Numbered from the stretch's first letter, positions 20,282 to 32,163 are shown. The stretch: DNA of 64,000 nucleotides from Paroedura picta (GCF_049243985.1 NC_135369.1:21788533-21852532); one strand, 5' to 3'. Notes: generated by a model from the sequence alone, not told the origin. Program-made: numbers and translations.

Positions 20282-21506
20282 CTCCGAGTGTCCATCCAGG
20301 GCCAAGCAGCCAATGGGGAGGCGCGCAAAGTGCCTTCCTATCGGCCCCTCATCAGGACAGACCAAAATTCCATCCAGCCAGGGGCAATCTGGAGAAATGG
20401 CTACCAGTCTGCTCCTGACCACCAAAGGGAGAGGAGGTCAGTAGGGCTGCCAAGGGGGATGAGGCTTGGACAGGCTGTGCCAGCCCTTTTTGCCCCAAGG
20501 CTGTCCTAACTGTCATGTCCAACTGCAAATTGCCTCAGAACCTTGACAGAGCTGGCAGGAGGCTGCAGAGTGCTCCCCCTCCCCCCCTTCAGGCCTGCTG
20601 AGAAGGAGCCTCTGACAGGCCCTGACTGAGGGAAGGAGGCCTTTCCAAGAGCAACGCAGGGGAGCCTGAGGGCCTTCCTTTTGAGTGTGTGTGTGGGGGG
20701 CTTTCCCCTTCTACCAAAAAATTGCCTGACAAGGAGGCCACAGAAAAGCCCCTTCTCACTTTAAATACTGCTCTGGCCGGGGGTTAGACACAGCCAAGCC
20801 ATGTGTCTTTCTTCTTTGCAACTCTCTGCAGATTTGAGGCCACTGCACAGCGTTATTCTGCAGAGGAAGCTGGCTCTTTTGTCTCCTGTTTCATCTGCAC
20901 AACAACCCTGTGCAGTAGGCCTCAAGTCTTTCAATTCAACAACAACCCCTGTGGGAAGCCTTAAATGTTTCTTCTCTACCACAACCCTGTCCAAAGTAGC
21001 CCTTTCTGCCTGGGGAGCTGATCTTTATACTCTGCAGGTGAGATGTAATTCCAGGAGCTCTCCAGGCCACACCTGTAGGTTGGCTACCCCTGGGTTGGAA
21101 ATATTCCTGGAGGTTTGGAGGTGGGACTTCAAAATCGTACAATGCCTCAGAGTCCAGCCTTCAAATCAGCCGTTTTTGCCTGCAGTTGGTAGGGAGTGGT
21201 GCAGGAGTGTCCCTCCTGGCCTATGGGTTATGGCCAGCCCTTATCAGCAACTGTTTGTATTCTGGAGTGCAGACAGGCAGACCAGCATCAATCCTGTGAG
21301 TCTGGAAAGTGCAGGAAGATCTAAATAAATATTTACAGCCTGAAACTAAATAGAGAACAAGTAAATGTCTGGAGACACATCGTCACTGAAATAGTAACTG
21401 GCAAATAACCTTGGCCTGGCAAATAAAAAAACAGTATTAAAACCCTTACTAAGGTCAAGACTGCTGTGCACAGACAGTCTTCCTCTTAGGGTTGCCAGCT
21501 TCCCTG

Positions 21507-21765
21507 TGAGGCTCGCTACCCCACCTCCCTCATGGGGAGTCTGCTATGGGGAGAGAAGGGGAAGACGATTGGAAAATGCTTTGAGACATCTGAGGCCTGC
21601 TGGGTCACTGCGGCCCATTCCCAGTTCTCTCAGATCTCTCACAACCCTACATACCTCACAGGTTGACTATTGTGGAGAAACAAATGGAAAAGTTGTTTGT
21701 AAACCGCTTTGAGACTCCTTTGGGTAGTAAGCAATAGGGTACAAAAATCCGTTCTAAGGAGCAAC
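21507..21765 (+). mobile_element. Degraded tRNA-derived SINE family 1 pieces
   Basis: GGGAGTCTGCTATGGGGAGA and CATACCTCACAGGTTGACTA, then AAACCGCTTTGAGACTCC, are diverged SINE bodies. Confidence 0.65.
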
Positions 21766-22280
21766 CATGAAAGAAGCATGTGGGCACATAACATTTTAAC
21801 AACAGTGAAAATATGGGACACAGAAGGAACAGGGTGGACACCTGTGTACTGTGACTACCCTATGTGTATTAGGGCAGAGGGGCATTTCGGTGAATGTGGC
21901 CTAATTCACACAATAAGGGAAATGACGCAGAACTGGGGGGAATTGGTTGCCATGTAATCTTCCCCTAAGAAGAGTCTCCAGTCTGATTTTCCCTTCACAT
22001 ATCTGAGGACATGGCTCTGGAAAGCTCATCTGTAACCACTAGGCCACAATTCCCAAAGTTCAGTCCTCTCCCACAATCAACAAACATTCCACACCACAGG
22101 TTCTTGACACCCATATCTCCACACCCATGGCCTCATTTGCCACCATGCCACCACAACCTCCCACACAACACACATGACAACCCCATGCCCTTACAGACTG
22201 GACAACTCCTCCCCTTCCTCTTCCCACTGCCAAGTTCTAGCGCCCGTTGTATTCTTGGAGACAACGGGCTTTGCCCCTAG

Positions 22281-23012
22281 TAAATCAAATAATTAAATAA
22301 AACTCTCCCAGATTTTCTTCTTCATAATGGACCATGTATATTGTATATTCCAGCCCTAAAATTGGCTGCCACACTTTATTTCACCACACAGGTATTGAAG
22401 ATTTGTGTTTCTTGATTTGCATTTAGTTGCAATTGGTAATTAAAAGTATACTCCCTAGTGAACACGTTTCTAGACCTCAAGATCTGTCAAGATGCAGCTA
22501 GACCCATACTGTTATTTGACCCTCCGCATAAACAGAAGAGCAGAATACGATGTGGCAGGCCTTAGTTCTGAGTATACATGTGTGAGATTTGGCTACTAGT
22601 TGTGGAAACCAACCAGTGTGGTACAACAAAACAAAATCAGAGTCCAGTGGCACCTTTAAGATCAACAAAGATTTATTCAAGTCCAAGCACTCTTCCTCAG
22701 ACTTCCTTAGTGCTGCTTCAGACCAACACGGCTACCCACTTGAATCTCTCAGTGTGGTACAGTGTTTAAACTGTTACACTAGGATCTGGGCAGACCCAAA
22801 CTCAAATCTCCACCCTACAATGAAAGCTTGCTGGGTTATCAGTTACACACTCTCAGCCTACCTTAACTCACAGGGATGTTGTGAAGATACAAGGGAGGAG
22901 AGGAGAGTGATGGAAACGGCTGTGGTCCCCAGTGGGAAGAAAGAAAAGATATAAAACACATTAATTTGCAAACATGACTTATTAACCCAGTGAAATGTAA
23001 TGGCTAAGAGTA
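22281..23012. other. POLR3GL first-intron region, unassigned
   Basis: Includes a CAGTGGCACCTTTAAGATCA segment at about 22643-22745 of a type common as a dispersed repeat. No coding signature. Confidence 0.45.
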
Positions 23013-23300
23013 GAAGAAGAAGAGTTGGTTCTTATATGCCGCTTTTCCCTACCCGAAGGAGGCTCAAAGCGGCTTACAGTCGCCTTCACATTCCTCTCCC
23101 CACAACAGACACCCTGTGGGGTGGGTGAGGCTGAGAGAGCCCTGATATCACTGCTCGGTCAGAACAGTTTTATCAGGGCTGTGGGGAGCCCAAGGTCACC
23201 CAGCTGGTTGCATGTGGGGGAGTGTAGGATCGAACCTGGCATGCCAGATTAGAAGTCCGCACTCCTAACCACTACACCAAACTGGCACTACACCAAACTG
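23013..23300 (-). mobile_element. tRNA-derived SINE family 1, full length
   Basis: AAGAAGAAGAGTTGGTTCTT through ACCACTACACCAAACTGGC, with the last ACACCAAACTGGC motif duplicated. Confidence 0.92.
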
Positions 23301-23327
23301 GCTCACCAAACCAGCTAGTGTCAAGAC

Positions 23328-23463
23328 CAGGGGTAGTCAAACTGCGGCCCTCCAAATGTCCATGGACTACAATTCCCAGGAGCCCCTGCCAGCGAATGCT
23401 GGCAGGGGCTTCTGGGAATTGTAGTCCATGGACATCTGGAGGGCCGCAGTTTGACTACCCCTG
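23328..23463. mobile_element. Foldback hAT MITE, family A copy 8
   Basis: A 136-bp palindrome is flanked by GTCAAGAC and GACAAGAC (one difference). Unlike most copies, the target centre is AA rather than TA. Confidence 0.88.
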
Positions 23464-23471
23464 GACAAGAC

Positions 23472-24194
23472 TAGCTAAAATTTGGAGGATGTAGGTTCAG
23501 ATATCCCGGGGATTATACAGCTTTCTAGGTGAGCTTGAGTCAGTTGTTTTCCCAACCTCACCCGACCTCAACGGACTCTTATGGGGATCAAATTGGAGAG
23601 AATTACACCCACTGCCTTGAGCCCCCCCAAGTGGAAAGACAGCATAAAAACGTTACAGCATTCAGATGCTCCTTTGTGCAGGGCTTTCAGTTTTGTGTGT
23701 GAGAGGGGCCTACATAATCAGCATTAATGAACTAATTAAAACCTTACCAATATCACCCCTGCAGCCCCTGCAGCAATCTCATTTCCAACTCATCCTCACC
23801 ACCAAAAGACACTAAATACAAAGAGGTCACAATTCTCCAAAAGGTAATCCTATTAACCATCCGTAGCATACTAGGAAATAGAGAGGGAGCGGATAAGGAG
23901 AAATGTCCCCCTTCTCGGAGCTCAAAGGGAGGAGGCCCGTCTACCAAGGAGGCGCAAGAGATTCAGGGAAAAGAAAGGCATCATTAAATGGATGTCATCC
24001 CCTCCAACTGATGCAGTGACAGCTCCGGCTCAGATGGCTTTTTAAAAAGATTTGAGAACTCCAGGTAAGCTCAGGGGTAGGTATACCTTTGAACTACCAG
24101 AGACTGGGGGCAAACAACAGGCTTCCTTTGAGCTTCCCAGCAGGAAAAGGGATGCTGGACTAAACCGGCTTTTGTTCCCATCCAGCAAAGGCAT
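23472..24194. other. Unassigned sequence left of the CpG-rich region
   Basis: Unique sequence in the presumed first intron. No exon recognised. Confidence 0.45.
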
Positions 24195-24432
24195 CGCAGG
24201 GGCGGCCGCACTGTAGTTCTCCAGGTGCCCATGAACTACAATTCCCATGAGCCCCTGCTGGCAGCGCGGCCACCCCTAGCTTAACACAAAGCCTAATACA
24301 GGGGTAGTCAAACTGCGGCCCTCCAGATGCCCATGGACTACAATTCCCATGAGCCCCTGACAGCGAATGCTGCCATGGGCTCATGGGAATTGTAGTCCAT
24401 GGACATCTGGAGGGCCGCAGTTTAGACCCCTG
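24195..24432. mobile_element. Foldback hAT MITE, family A copy 9, plus a degraded half-copy
   Basis: The clear element is 24299-24432, with flanks GCCTAATA and GCCTAATG. Just to its left, 24195-24285 is a diverged piece with the same CCATGAACTACAATTCCCAT core and GGGGCGGCCGC ends. The pair lies beside the CpG-rich promoter region. Confidence 0.82.
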
Positions 24433-24539
24433 GCCTAATGCAACACACGGTCCAGGTTAACTGCCGCTTAAACCTCCAGGGGCGACTTTCCTCAAATCCC
24501 CCCCCCCCCATCATTCGTCAGCCATTCCTCCTCCCCCAA

Positions 24540-24960
24540 CCCCCCAAGTGGGCGGGACCCTGCCGGCCTTCTTCCTTCCCAAGCGCGTTATTGGGCTAGC
24601 GCGCGACCGAAATGGACCGAACGGATCCAAGCAGCCAATCAATCCAAACCCTCCCCCAGGCTTTACCGTCGCTGGCGCTTCCTTTCCTTTGCAAACGCAC
24701 GTGGGACGGGGGCACCAGGCAGCGCCCGGGGTTCCGAAGCCGGATACACAACGTTCTAAAGGGGCGGAGCCGGTAGACTCACAGCCAATGGCGAGGGAGA
24801 AGTTCAAGGCGTGGGGGCGGGGCGTGGGGACGAAACTCGCGGGAAGCCGGGGAGGTCTCTGCAGGGCTGTCGGGAGAGGCGGCTGATCTGCAGTCCTCGG
24901 GAATTTGGGCTTTGGACTAGGTCGTTTTAATGTACGTCGAAAAGGGTTGCGCGTGCAGTT
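24540..24960 (-). promoter_or_regulatory. CpG-rich promoter region, probably of POLR3GL
   Basis: This segment is dense in CpG compared with its surroundings. It holds two CCAAT motifs on the plus strand (near 24635 and at 24785-24789), a reverse CCAAT near 24589, GC boxes GGGGCGGAGC (24761) and GGGGGCGGGG (24813), and an E-box CACGTG at 24698-24703. It lies about 6.5 kb upstream of the POLR3GL ATG on the minus strand, as expected for a non-coding first exon plus a long first intron. Because ANKRD34A is transcribed away from here on the plus strand, a bidirectional role is possible. Exon 1 and its donor were not assigned with confidence. Confidence 0.6.
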
Positions 24961-25329
24961 TTTTCCCTCCCCGTTTGATTCGGTAGAAGTTAAAAATGCA
25001 TAAGATCACGACAGACCCCCTCTGTGTTTATGACATTTAAATGCAAGATCCAGGATAAAGGCACGCAAGGACCACAAACAGTGTGAGGTCGTTAAGATGG
25101 ACTTCCGAACAGCAGTCATCAAAAATTCAAAGAAAAAGGGACGCCGAAGTATAATGTATGGGTAGGACTGCAGTCTTAATTCCTTCCGATGTCAGGACAT
25201 TATATTGCTTGTGTAATGTGGGTGTAAATATATACACAGGCATACGCGCAAGGTTATACAACAGTATGTTCGATTTGTTATAGTATGCCTTTCTTCCTAA
25301 GGCTCAATGCAATTGATAGGGACAGGCCT

Positions 25330-26480
25330 TGAACTGGAATGGGGTTACAGAAACGAGAAGCAGTGCAAAAAATGACCTAAAATATTGTGGAGATCCCACA
25401 TCAGCTTGTATTCCAACAACTCGCCTGGCTCCCAGTCGAATTCTGAATTAAGGTTATGGTAATCAAGGCCATATGCGGTCTGGGCCCTGTGTACCCGAGA
25501 GACCGCCTCCCTGCCTAACCCCCCCCCCCCCCCAAAAGCCTTATGCTTCACCACCTCCCTGGCTCCAAAGAAGCACGTCGGACCTCAATGAGGACCAGAA
25601 TCTTTTCTGCCCTGGCCCCCACCTGGTGGAACAAGCTCCCTGAATAAATCAGGGCCCTGCCTGAACCTGCACAATTCCGCAGGGTCTGTAAAACGGAGCT
25701 CCTCCCCCAGGCATTTGCTTTAGTCCGACCGACCCCAAAACATCTGCTGGTCCCCCCTCAGACAGCACCATCCATGACTGTACAATCTGACCTACCCAAG
25801 GATTTTGTCAATGTTCCTGTTGCTGTTAAAATATTGTTCTGGTTGATATGCTACATTATGATTGTTATATTTTTAATAATGGTCTATGTAATTACTCTAT
25901 GACATTCTATGTAAACCGACCAGAGCCGTCGTGGCTTCATGTCTGATTTGGACGGGCCAGGGTCCTGAAGACGCTCCAGAACAAACCCTAAAGTGCCCAT
26001 TGCATTACCTCCCTGCCCACCAGTTTCTATGAACTCTAAGCCAGACAAACCAATGGCATAAGGCTACCAAGTTTGGATTGGAAAATCCTTGGAGATTTGG
26101 GGATGGGCCTTCAGCAGGGTATAATGACATATGGAATCCCCTCTCCAAGGCAGCTCTTTCTCCAGGGGAACTGATCTGTCGAGTCTGGAGATCAGTTGTA
26201 ATTCTACGGGATCTCCAGGCAACGCCTGGAGGCTGGCAATTGTATTCAGGAGGCAGGACAACAAAGATACCTGAGTATTAAATAAACAAAGCTCTCACAA
26301 TTTCTATTTTATGGTGTTATTGTTATGATCTTGTTAAGTTATTATTGTTATAATATTACTGCTGTTACTGTTTCCTGTTACCATGTGTTAATTGTATCCT
26401 TCCCTGTTTTCTGTAAACTGCCCTGAGCCCTCGGGGAAGGCGGTATATAAATATAATAATAAACAAATAAATAAATTTAT
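25330..26480 (+). mobile_element. L2 LINE 3' end interrupted by a family C repeat
   Basis: Plus-strand L2 tail: CTCGCCTGGCTCCCAGTCGA, GGCCATATGCGGTCTGGGCC and CTGCCCTGGCCCCCACCTGG. The family C repeat intervenes at about 26070-26255, and GTAAACTGCCCTGAGCCCTC with an AATAATAAA tail follows. Confidence 0.75.
26070..26255 (+). mobile_element. Family C repeat inside an L2 tail
   Basis: AAATCCTTGGAGATTTGGGG, CAGCTCTTTCTCCAGGGGAA and GATCTCCAGGCAACGCCTGG. Confidence 0.75.
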
Positions 26481-27243
26481 ATTCATTTTTATTGAAATGG
26501 TAACAAAAATTTCTATCTTGGCTCATTGTTTGATTATCACTGCTACTGTCTTAACTATATCATGCAGTATCATAATAATGTTGTAATATTGTATGTGCCT
26601 CTAAGCATGCACAGAGTTTCTTTTCATTCCCCACACAACTTGTGCAGAGTGGGGGGGGGGGGGGAGGAGCATCTCTCCTGCTTTGTCTCTCTGTCTCATT
26701 CTGTCTTGTAGCATTAACCCACCATGTTAGGTGGGCCACTCTCATGATTCATACCCTGCCACAAACTCATACCTTGCCCCTCACTTGCAGGAGTGGTGGC
26801 CTATAAATTTAAGAATAAATTAAAAATTATTTTTAATTGTTAGTCTTTAAGGTACTACTGGACTCTTGCTCTTTCCTACTGTCATGATAAAAAAATATTA
26901 ATGTCATTAAAATGTCTTTTCCAGATCCAAGATATCGATGTTAACTTTTTAAGTACTCTGTGGTTTGGGACCCTCGTACCCATGAGACTACCTCTCGCAT
27001 TGCAACCCACCACACCTCCTTCTGGAAGCATCGTGGAGCCTTTTGCCGATGCCCGGCGGAAGGATGGTTCATTTCGCTGTTACCAAGAGAAGGGTCTTCT
27101 CAGTGTTGGCCCCCATCCTGTGGAATGCACTCTCTGATCCTTGCACCTTGCAAGACTTGCTGAATTTCTGCTGGGCTCGTAAGGCCAAATTGTTCAGGTT
27201 AGCCTTTGGAGGTTAACCAGATGCTTTGGGCTGGTTTGATAGT

Positions 27244-27825
27244 AGAATCATAGAGTTGGAAGGGGCCATACAGACCATCTAGTCCATAAAAAGGTAAAGG
27301 TAAAGGTATCCCCTGTGCAAGCACTGGGTCATGTCTGACCCTTGGGGTGATGCCCTCTAGTGTTTTCATGGCAGACTCAATACGGGGTGGTTTGCCATTC
27401 CCTTCCCCAGTCATTACCGTTTACCTCCCAGCAAGCTGGGTACTCATTTTACCGACCTCGGAAGGATGGAAGGCTGAGTCAACCCTGAGCCGGCTGCTGG
27501 GATCGAACTCCCAGCCTCATGGGCAAAGCTTTCAGATACCCCTGCTCAATTCAGGATCAGCCCAAAGCATCCAGGATAAGGATCTGTCCAGCCGTTGCTT
27601 GAAGACTGCCACTGAGGGGGGGGCTCCCTACCTCCTTAGGCAGTTGGTTCCACTGCAGAACTACTCTTGACTGAAAATTTTGTTCCCAATATGTAGCTGA
27701 TATTATTCTACACATAGCTTAACTCCATTACTGCAGGTCCAATTCTCTGCTGCCAACAAGAACCTTTCATTGCCCTCCTCTGAGTAGCAACCTTTCAAAT
27801 ACTTAAAGATAGTAGTACAGTTCTG
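27244..27825 (-). mobile_element. CR1 LINE 3' region split by a Sauria-type SINE
   Basis: AGAATCATAGAGTTGGAAGG and CATCTAGTCCAT precede the SINE. Afterwards CR1 resumes with CCTGCTCAATTCAGGATCAG and runs to CAACCTTTCAAATACTTAAA. It appears to sit inside an L2 element. Confidence 0.88.
27287..27540 (-). mobile_element. Sauria-type SINE, inside CR1
   Basis: Reverse orientation: the 3' end AAAGGTAAAGGTAAAGGTAT is followed by CACTGGGTCATGTCTGACCC, CTCAATACGGGGTGGTTTGC and the tRNA-like head CTGGGATCGAACTCCCAGCC. BovB-related 3' end, as known for Sauria SINEs. Confidence 0.85.
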
Positions 27826-27965
27826 AGTCATGTATTTTAATTTTCAATGTGTGCCTTGATCCTGGTTTTTAATTCGGTTTTAATAATTATGGTGTTGTTT
27901 TAGGCGTTGCAAGTCGCCACGGGACCCCTGGGGTGAGCAGCAACTTAAAAATAAATAAATAAAAT

Positions 27966-29117
27966 TCCAGCCATTTCTGACACCAGCTCTAGTTTTTATG
28001 GGTTACTTCCCCCCCCCCCCCAGCTCTATGTTGTGCTAAAGTGACTCATCTTTCTCTCCCCTCCTCAGAGAGGCCTCAAAACTGCACCAACTTAAAATAA
28101 CCATTTCCTCAAGCCTCCGAACAATATTAATAGCTATGGCGTGAGCACGTGGACTGATTCGGCTGGGGTGGGGGAGGGCAAAGGGACCAGAGAGATCCAA
28201 ATATTCTCTTTTTCTCTCCCCCGTCTGCAAGGAGTCTCAGAAAACTCATCACCCTGGGATACCTAGTCCTTTGTGCCCAGCTGGGAAGTTGCCATGGCAA
28301 CGGAGTGGGGGATGCAGAGGAGCAGAGAGATGGAGAGAAAGAGGTGGACCATAGGAAGAAAAAAAGGAAAGGGATTCTTGGGGAGAGGGAGTCGCAGTTA
28401 ATTACAAATATATATATATATTGTCGCTTGGTGTTTCCAATATCTCTTTAGAGCTTGCTTCTTAACACACCCTTTTGCATTTTGCTGAGCCTCCCGAACT
28501 TCAGCTTACAGTCAAAGCAAACCAGGCAATGGAAATTTGGAAGTGAATCTCCAGCGTGGGTTTTCTGGGTACATAGCAACTGGGGCAGAGGGACAAGAGT
28601 CAGGCCAATTGAAAAGCTGTGGGGAGAGTATTAACCGCCCCCATGTCATTTTCCAGATCTTGATTTTGCTCTTCCTTTTTGATTTCTTGGGAGGAACGCC
28701 GATGGAAGGATTGAGGCAATTAGTATGTTATCTCTGGTGGGTCAAATAGCCCCTTTGGGGAGCTGCTTGTCAGAATTATGGTGCAGAGGGGAATGCAATA
28801 AATTGCCTCTCTTATCTGCATAGCTGTACCAGTCTGAGTTGGGCCTTCTTATTTGGCCAGAAAAATATGCTGGAGAAAATCCCTTCGTGCTTTTTCTAGC
28901 TTCATCCTGGCTATCAAAGGAGAGGGGAAATGTACTTTTGCACATGTTCTGAGGTTCCTTTATCTGTGCTGTTGAGAGCTACCTTTGGCCCAGTGACCAA
29001 CTGGTTTGGCTGTGGACCAGCAAAGAGAAAGAGAAAGACACCACAAAATCAGTCGCTGGACTTTGGACATCAGTTACCTCAGTGCAGTCCCCCACTCCAC
29101 CTGTGGGGACAACAGTA
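27966..29117. other. Unique intergenic block with RFX site
   Basis: More than 1 kb without a recognised repeat, except a short (TA)n at about 28410. This makes it a candidate conserved non-coding block between the two genes. Confidence 0.45.
28288..28301. promoter_or_regulatory. Perfect X-box (RFX) palindrome
   Basis: GTTGCCATGGCAAC is the ideal RFX-family site. It lies in a unique stretch (28000-28520) between the two genes, with an AP-1 type TGACTCAT at about 28042. Function is inferred. Confidence 0.6.
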
Positions 29118-29940
29118 TTAACCAACATTTATTTATTTATCTATTTATTATTTGACTTTTAGCCCACCACTCCTGAGAGTGGTGCATGCCGGGTAACTAA
29201 GATCCCCCATAAAACCCCAGCATACCTGGTGGCTAAAAGACCCCCCCCCCCATACAGACAACATTCCACCCTGGGGGTAGTGAGGAGTAGTCCGATGACC
29301 TGGCCCAGCCTGGTCATCAACCCTGATATTACTCTCCTGGTCTCAACCAAAGACCTGATGGAAGAGATCCATCAGGGCCCTCATCAATCCTGGAGCTCAT
29401 TCTACTAGGTCGGGGCCAGGATTGAAAAGGCCCTGGCCCTGGTTGAGGCCAGACGCTCTTCCCTTGGGCCAGGGATCTCCAGCACATTAGCACCCGCAGA
29501 GCAAAGGACCCTGTGGAGGGGCATAAGGAGTCAAGTAGTCCCTCAGATAGGGACCATGGATGGCCTTAAAGGTCAATACCAAAACCTTGAACCTGATCCG
29601 GGCCACAACCGGCAACCAATACAGCTACCTCGGCACTGGCTGGATATGGGCCCTCCAAGATGTACCTGTGAGGACTCTAAAAGCAGCATTCTGTACCAGC
29701 TGCAATTTCTGGATCAAGGACAAGGGTAGGCCTGCGTAGAGTGAGTTACAGAACTCTTGTCTGGAAGTGACCATTGCATGCATCACCGTAGCCAGGTGTC
29801 CCAAGGCCAGGTAGCATGTTAGTAGCCTCGCCTGGTGTAGGTAGAAAAACACTGTGCAGGTTACTTCCATGACCTGGGCCTTCATCGATAGGGAGGCATC
29901 TAGAGTCACCCGCAAATTCCTGCCTGAATTTTAGGATTGT
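29118..29940 (-). mobile_element. L2 LINE 3' half with reverse-transcriptase C-terminus
   Basis: A minus-strand frame at 29915-29625 reads VTLDASLSMKAQVMEVTC, then VTSRQEFCNSLYAGLPLSLI and QKLQLVQNAAFRVLTGTSW, the end of an L2-clade reverse transcriptase. Downstream, pieces such as WLPVVARIRFKVLVLTFKAI and HGPYLRDYLTPYAPPQG continue. Frames are disrupted. Confidence 0.9.
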
Positions 29941-30002
29941 GTATGGATTACTAGAATATCCTATTAGTCACCATGAATGGGGAAAATTGACAATCCAGTA
30001 CA

Positions 30003-30235
30003 ATCATAGAATCGTAGAATCATAGAGTTGGAAGGGGCCATACAGGCCATCTAGTCCATCTAGTCCAACCCCCTGCTCAACGCAGGATCAGCCCAAAGCA
30101 TCCTAAAGCATCCAAGAAAAGTGTGTATCCAGCCTTTGCTTGAAGACTGCCAGTGAGGGGGAGCTCACCACCTCCTTAGGCAGCCTATTCCACTGCTGAA
30201 CTACTCTGACTGTGAAATTTTTTTTCCTGATGAAG
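30003..30235 (-). mobile_element. CR1 LINE 3' end
   Basis: AATCATAGAATCGTAGAATC, with CATCTAGTC duplicated in tandem, then GCATCCAAGAAAAGTGTGTA and CAGCCTATTCCACTGCTGAA. Nearly identical to the copy at 31.3 kb. Confidence 0.92.
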
Positions 30236-31290
30236 GCAAAGTCCATAAGATTTCAGGACTACCTGATAGAAAGTTCCTCCCATTGGTTCTGTAGTGTTGC
30301 TGTCTTTACCTGTTTGTTTCACTGCATGTTTACTAGTCTTTGTAACAATCCCTCCATTCATCCTGGAACTTGGTAAGGACAAATCACCCACATTTATCTG
30401 ATGTATCATCCTTTTGATTTACCTCGTGTAATCTTTTTTGTCTCGGTGAAAAAGGCAGACTATAAATAGAGTAGATTAATACTGTGGCAATGTGTGTGAA
30501 AGACTTTTTAACACTCGAAAAACGCTCCGTGCTTTTATTGTTGCTGTTTCTTCGCACGTTCCGGAGCTGATATTCAGAACTGTTCAGGTTTAGCTGTCTC
30601 AGTACGTCTGCTGATTCACACACACAACGTCAATTCCCCCCATCTTTGGCCCACGTCCTCATTTTGTCAGTCTCAAGTCAATGAGAAGCCCTCTGGGCTA
30701 GTCCCATCTCTGTTCTGTGCACCTCCAAATGCGTACCTCTTGGTATCAAAATGAAAACTTGCATCTCTAAAGAAAAGATACTAAAGAAAAAATAATTTGG
30801 CCACCTCATGAGAAGGAAGAACTCCCTGGAGAAGTCCGCTGTTCCGTGACATTTCCTACCAACTCAGGGGAGATAGTGAAATCTCAGTGGAGAGGGTCAG
30901 AACCTGGCTTCCCCCCCCCCCTTTTGGCTAATCTGCTTTTGCTAATTTTTTTGTGTTCCTCATATTGCCCTACTCAGGGGCCATCCACAGCTGGGTTCTC
31001 CCTTTGGTCTTCAGTCCCTTCCACCAGGTACCATCAAGTGATCCTGCTCTCCTACTGGGTTCTGCCACCTGAGCTGCCAGATGCTGCTGCTGACCCACAG
31101 TGCGTGGCAACCTGCTTTCCACTTCCAGGCCAGCTACCCCTCCTTGGACTCCTGCTGTTCCCTTTCCACTTCTGACATCTGCTACAGCATCAGCTGGCCA
31201 TTCAGGACCTGTCCCTAATTGGTGGTGGGGCTATATAAAGATCCCCTGGAACCATAGCTCATTTCCAGGTGACATCCATTTCCTTGGAGA

Positions 31291-31622
31291 AAATCATAGA
31301 ATCATATTGGAAGGGGCCACACAGGCCATCTAGTCCAACCCCCTGCTCAACGCAGGATCAGCCCTAAGCATCCTAAAGCATCCAAGAAAAGTGTGTATCC
31401 AACCTTTGCTTGAAGACTGCCAGTGAGGGGGAGCTCACCACCTCCTTAGGCAGCCTATTCCACTGCTGAACTACTCTGACTGTGAAATTTTTTTTCCTGA
31501 TATCTAGCCTATATCGTTGTACTTGTAGTTTAAACCCATTACTGCGTGTCCTCTCCTCTGCAGCCAACAGAAACAGCATCCTGCCCTCCTCCAAGTGACA
31601 ACCTTTCAAATACTTAGAGGGC
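31291..31622 (-). mobile_element. CR1 LINE 3' end with reading-frame remnant
   Basis: Starts AAATCATAGAATCATATTGG and shares GCATCCAAGAAAAGTGTGTA with the 30.0-kb copy, then extends further into the element. A 78-codon minus-strand frame ending NRLPKEVVSSPSLAVFKQRL is the CR1 3' tail region as found in many amniotes. Confidence 0.9.
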
Positions 31623-31657
31623 TTAAAGAGCTGCTTTAAAGAGAGCAGACTGCACAG

Positions 31658-31795
31658 CAGGGGTAGTCAAACTGCGGCCCTCCAGATGTCCATGGACTAC
31701 AATTCCCAGGAGCCCCCTGCCAGCATTCGCTGGCAGGAGGTTCCTGGGAATTGTAGTCCATGGACATCTGGAGGGCTGCAGTTTGACTACCCCTG
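31658..31795. mobile_element. Foldback hAT MITE, family A copy 10, inside family C repeat
   Basis: Flanks CTGCACAG and CTCCACAG differ at one base. The sequence continuing to the right (CATTCTATTCCACC and following) belongs to the dispersed family C repeat, so this copy is a younger insertion. Confidence 0.88.
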
Positions 31796-32163
31796 CTCCA
31801 CAGCATTCTATTCCACCGAGGTCCTTCCCCGCCCCAAATCCCGGCCACTCTTGGCATGTCTCAACCCAGAGCCAGCAATCTTAGGGCCGCCTGCAGAGCT
31901 GGCGACTCCATTCAGGCCCAAGGAATATGACAGAGGAAGGGATGCTGGTTGAGACTCCTCGCAACCCCTTCAATTGAAAAGGAAAACCCGAAGCTCTGGT
32001 ATGCCACACACACCACACCCTCGTACCACTTCCTGCTCATTAATCTGGAATCACAGTTAGCAAGGGCTGCAATCCAGTCGGAGGCCCACTGGTCGTGGAA
32101 CTAGGTCAGCAAGGCAAATGTTGTGGTTTATTATAATTTGGCAGCCACTGTTTTAAGATAAGG

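Larger units (their letters stand above)
20170..22280 (+). mobile_element. Possible Helitron: 5' motif and 3' hairpin end
   Basis: At 20170 the sequence TCCTATTAAATAAAAGAG resembles vertebrate Helitron 5' ends as I recall them. At the right, GCCCGTTGT (22242-22250) pairs with ACAACGGGC (22261-22269), followed by TTTGCCC and CTAG (22277-22280) before a T, a classic Helitron 3' terminus. I see no RepHel gene. Whether the two ends belong to one element is uncertain, because degraded SINE-like pieces lie between. The 3' end is more secure than the 5' end. Confidence 0.5.
26938..27965 (+). mobile_element. L2-like LINE 3' end hosting CR1, which hosts a Sauria-type SINE
   Basis: Left part: GAGCCTTTTGCCGATGCCCG, GTTGGCCCCCATCCTGTGGA and GGTTAGCCTTTGGAGGTTAA. 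After the CR1 fragment, TTTTAATTCGGTTTTAATAA and an AAATAAATAAATAAA tail follow. This gives three levels of insertion. Confidence 0.65.

Noticed and set aside
20801-21328. A 175-codon plus-strand frame
   Set aside because: Parts coincide with family C-like repeat pieces (near 21040-21180). No protein family is recognised.
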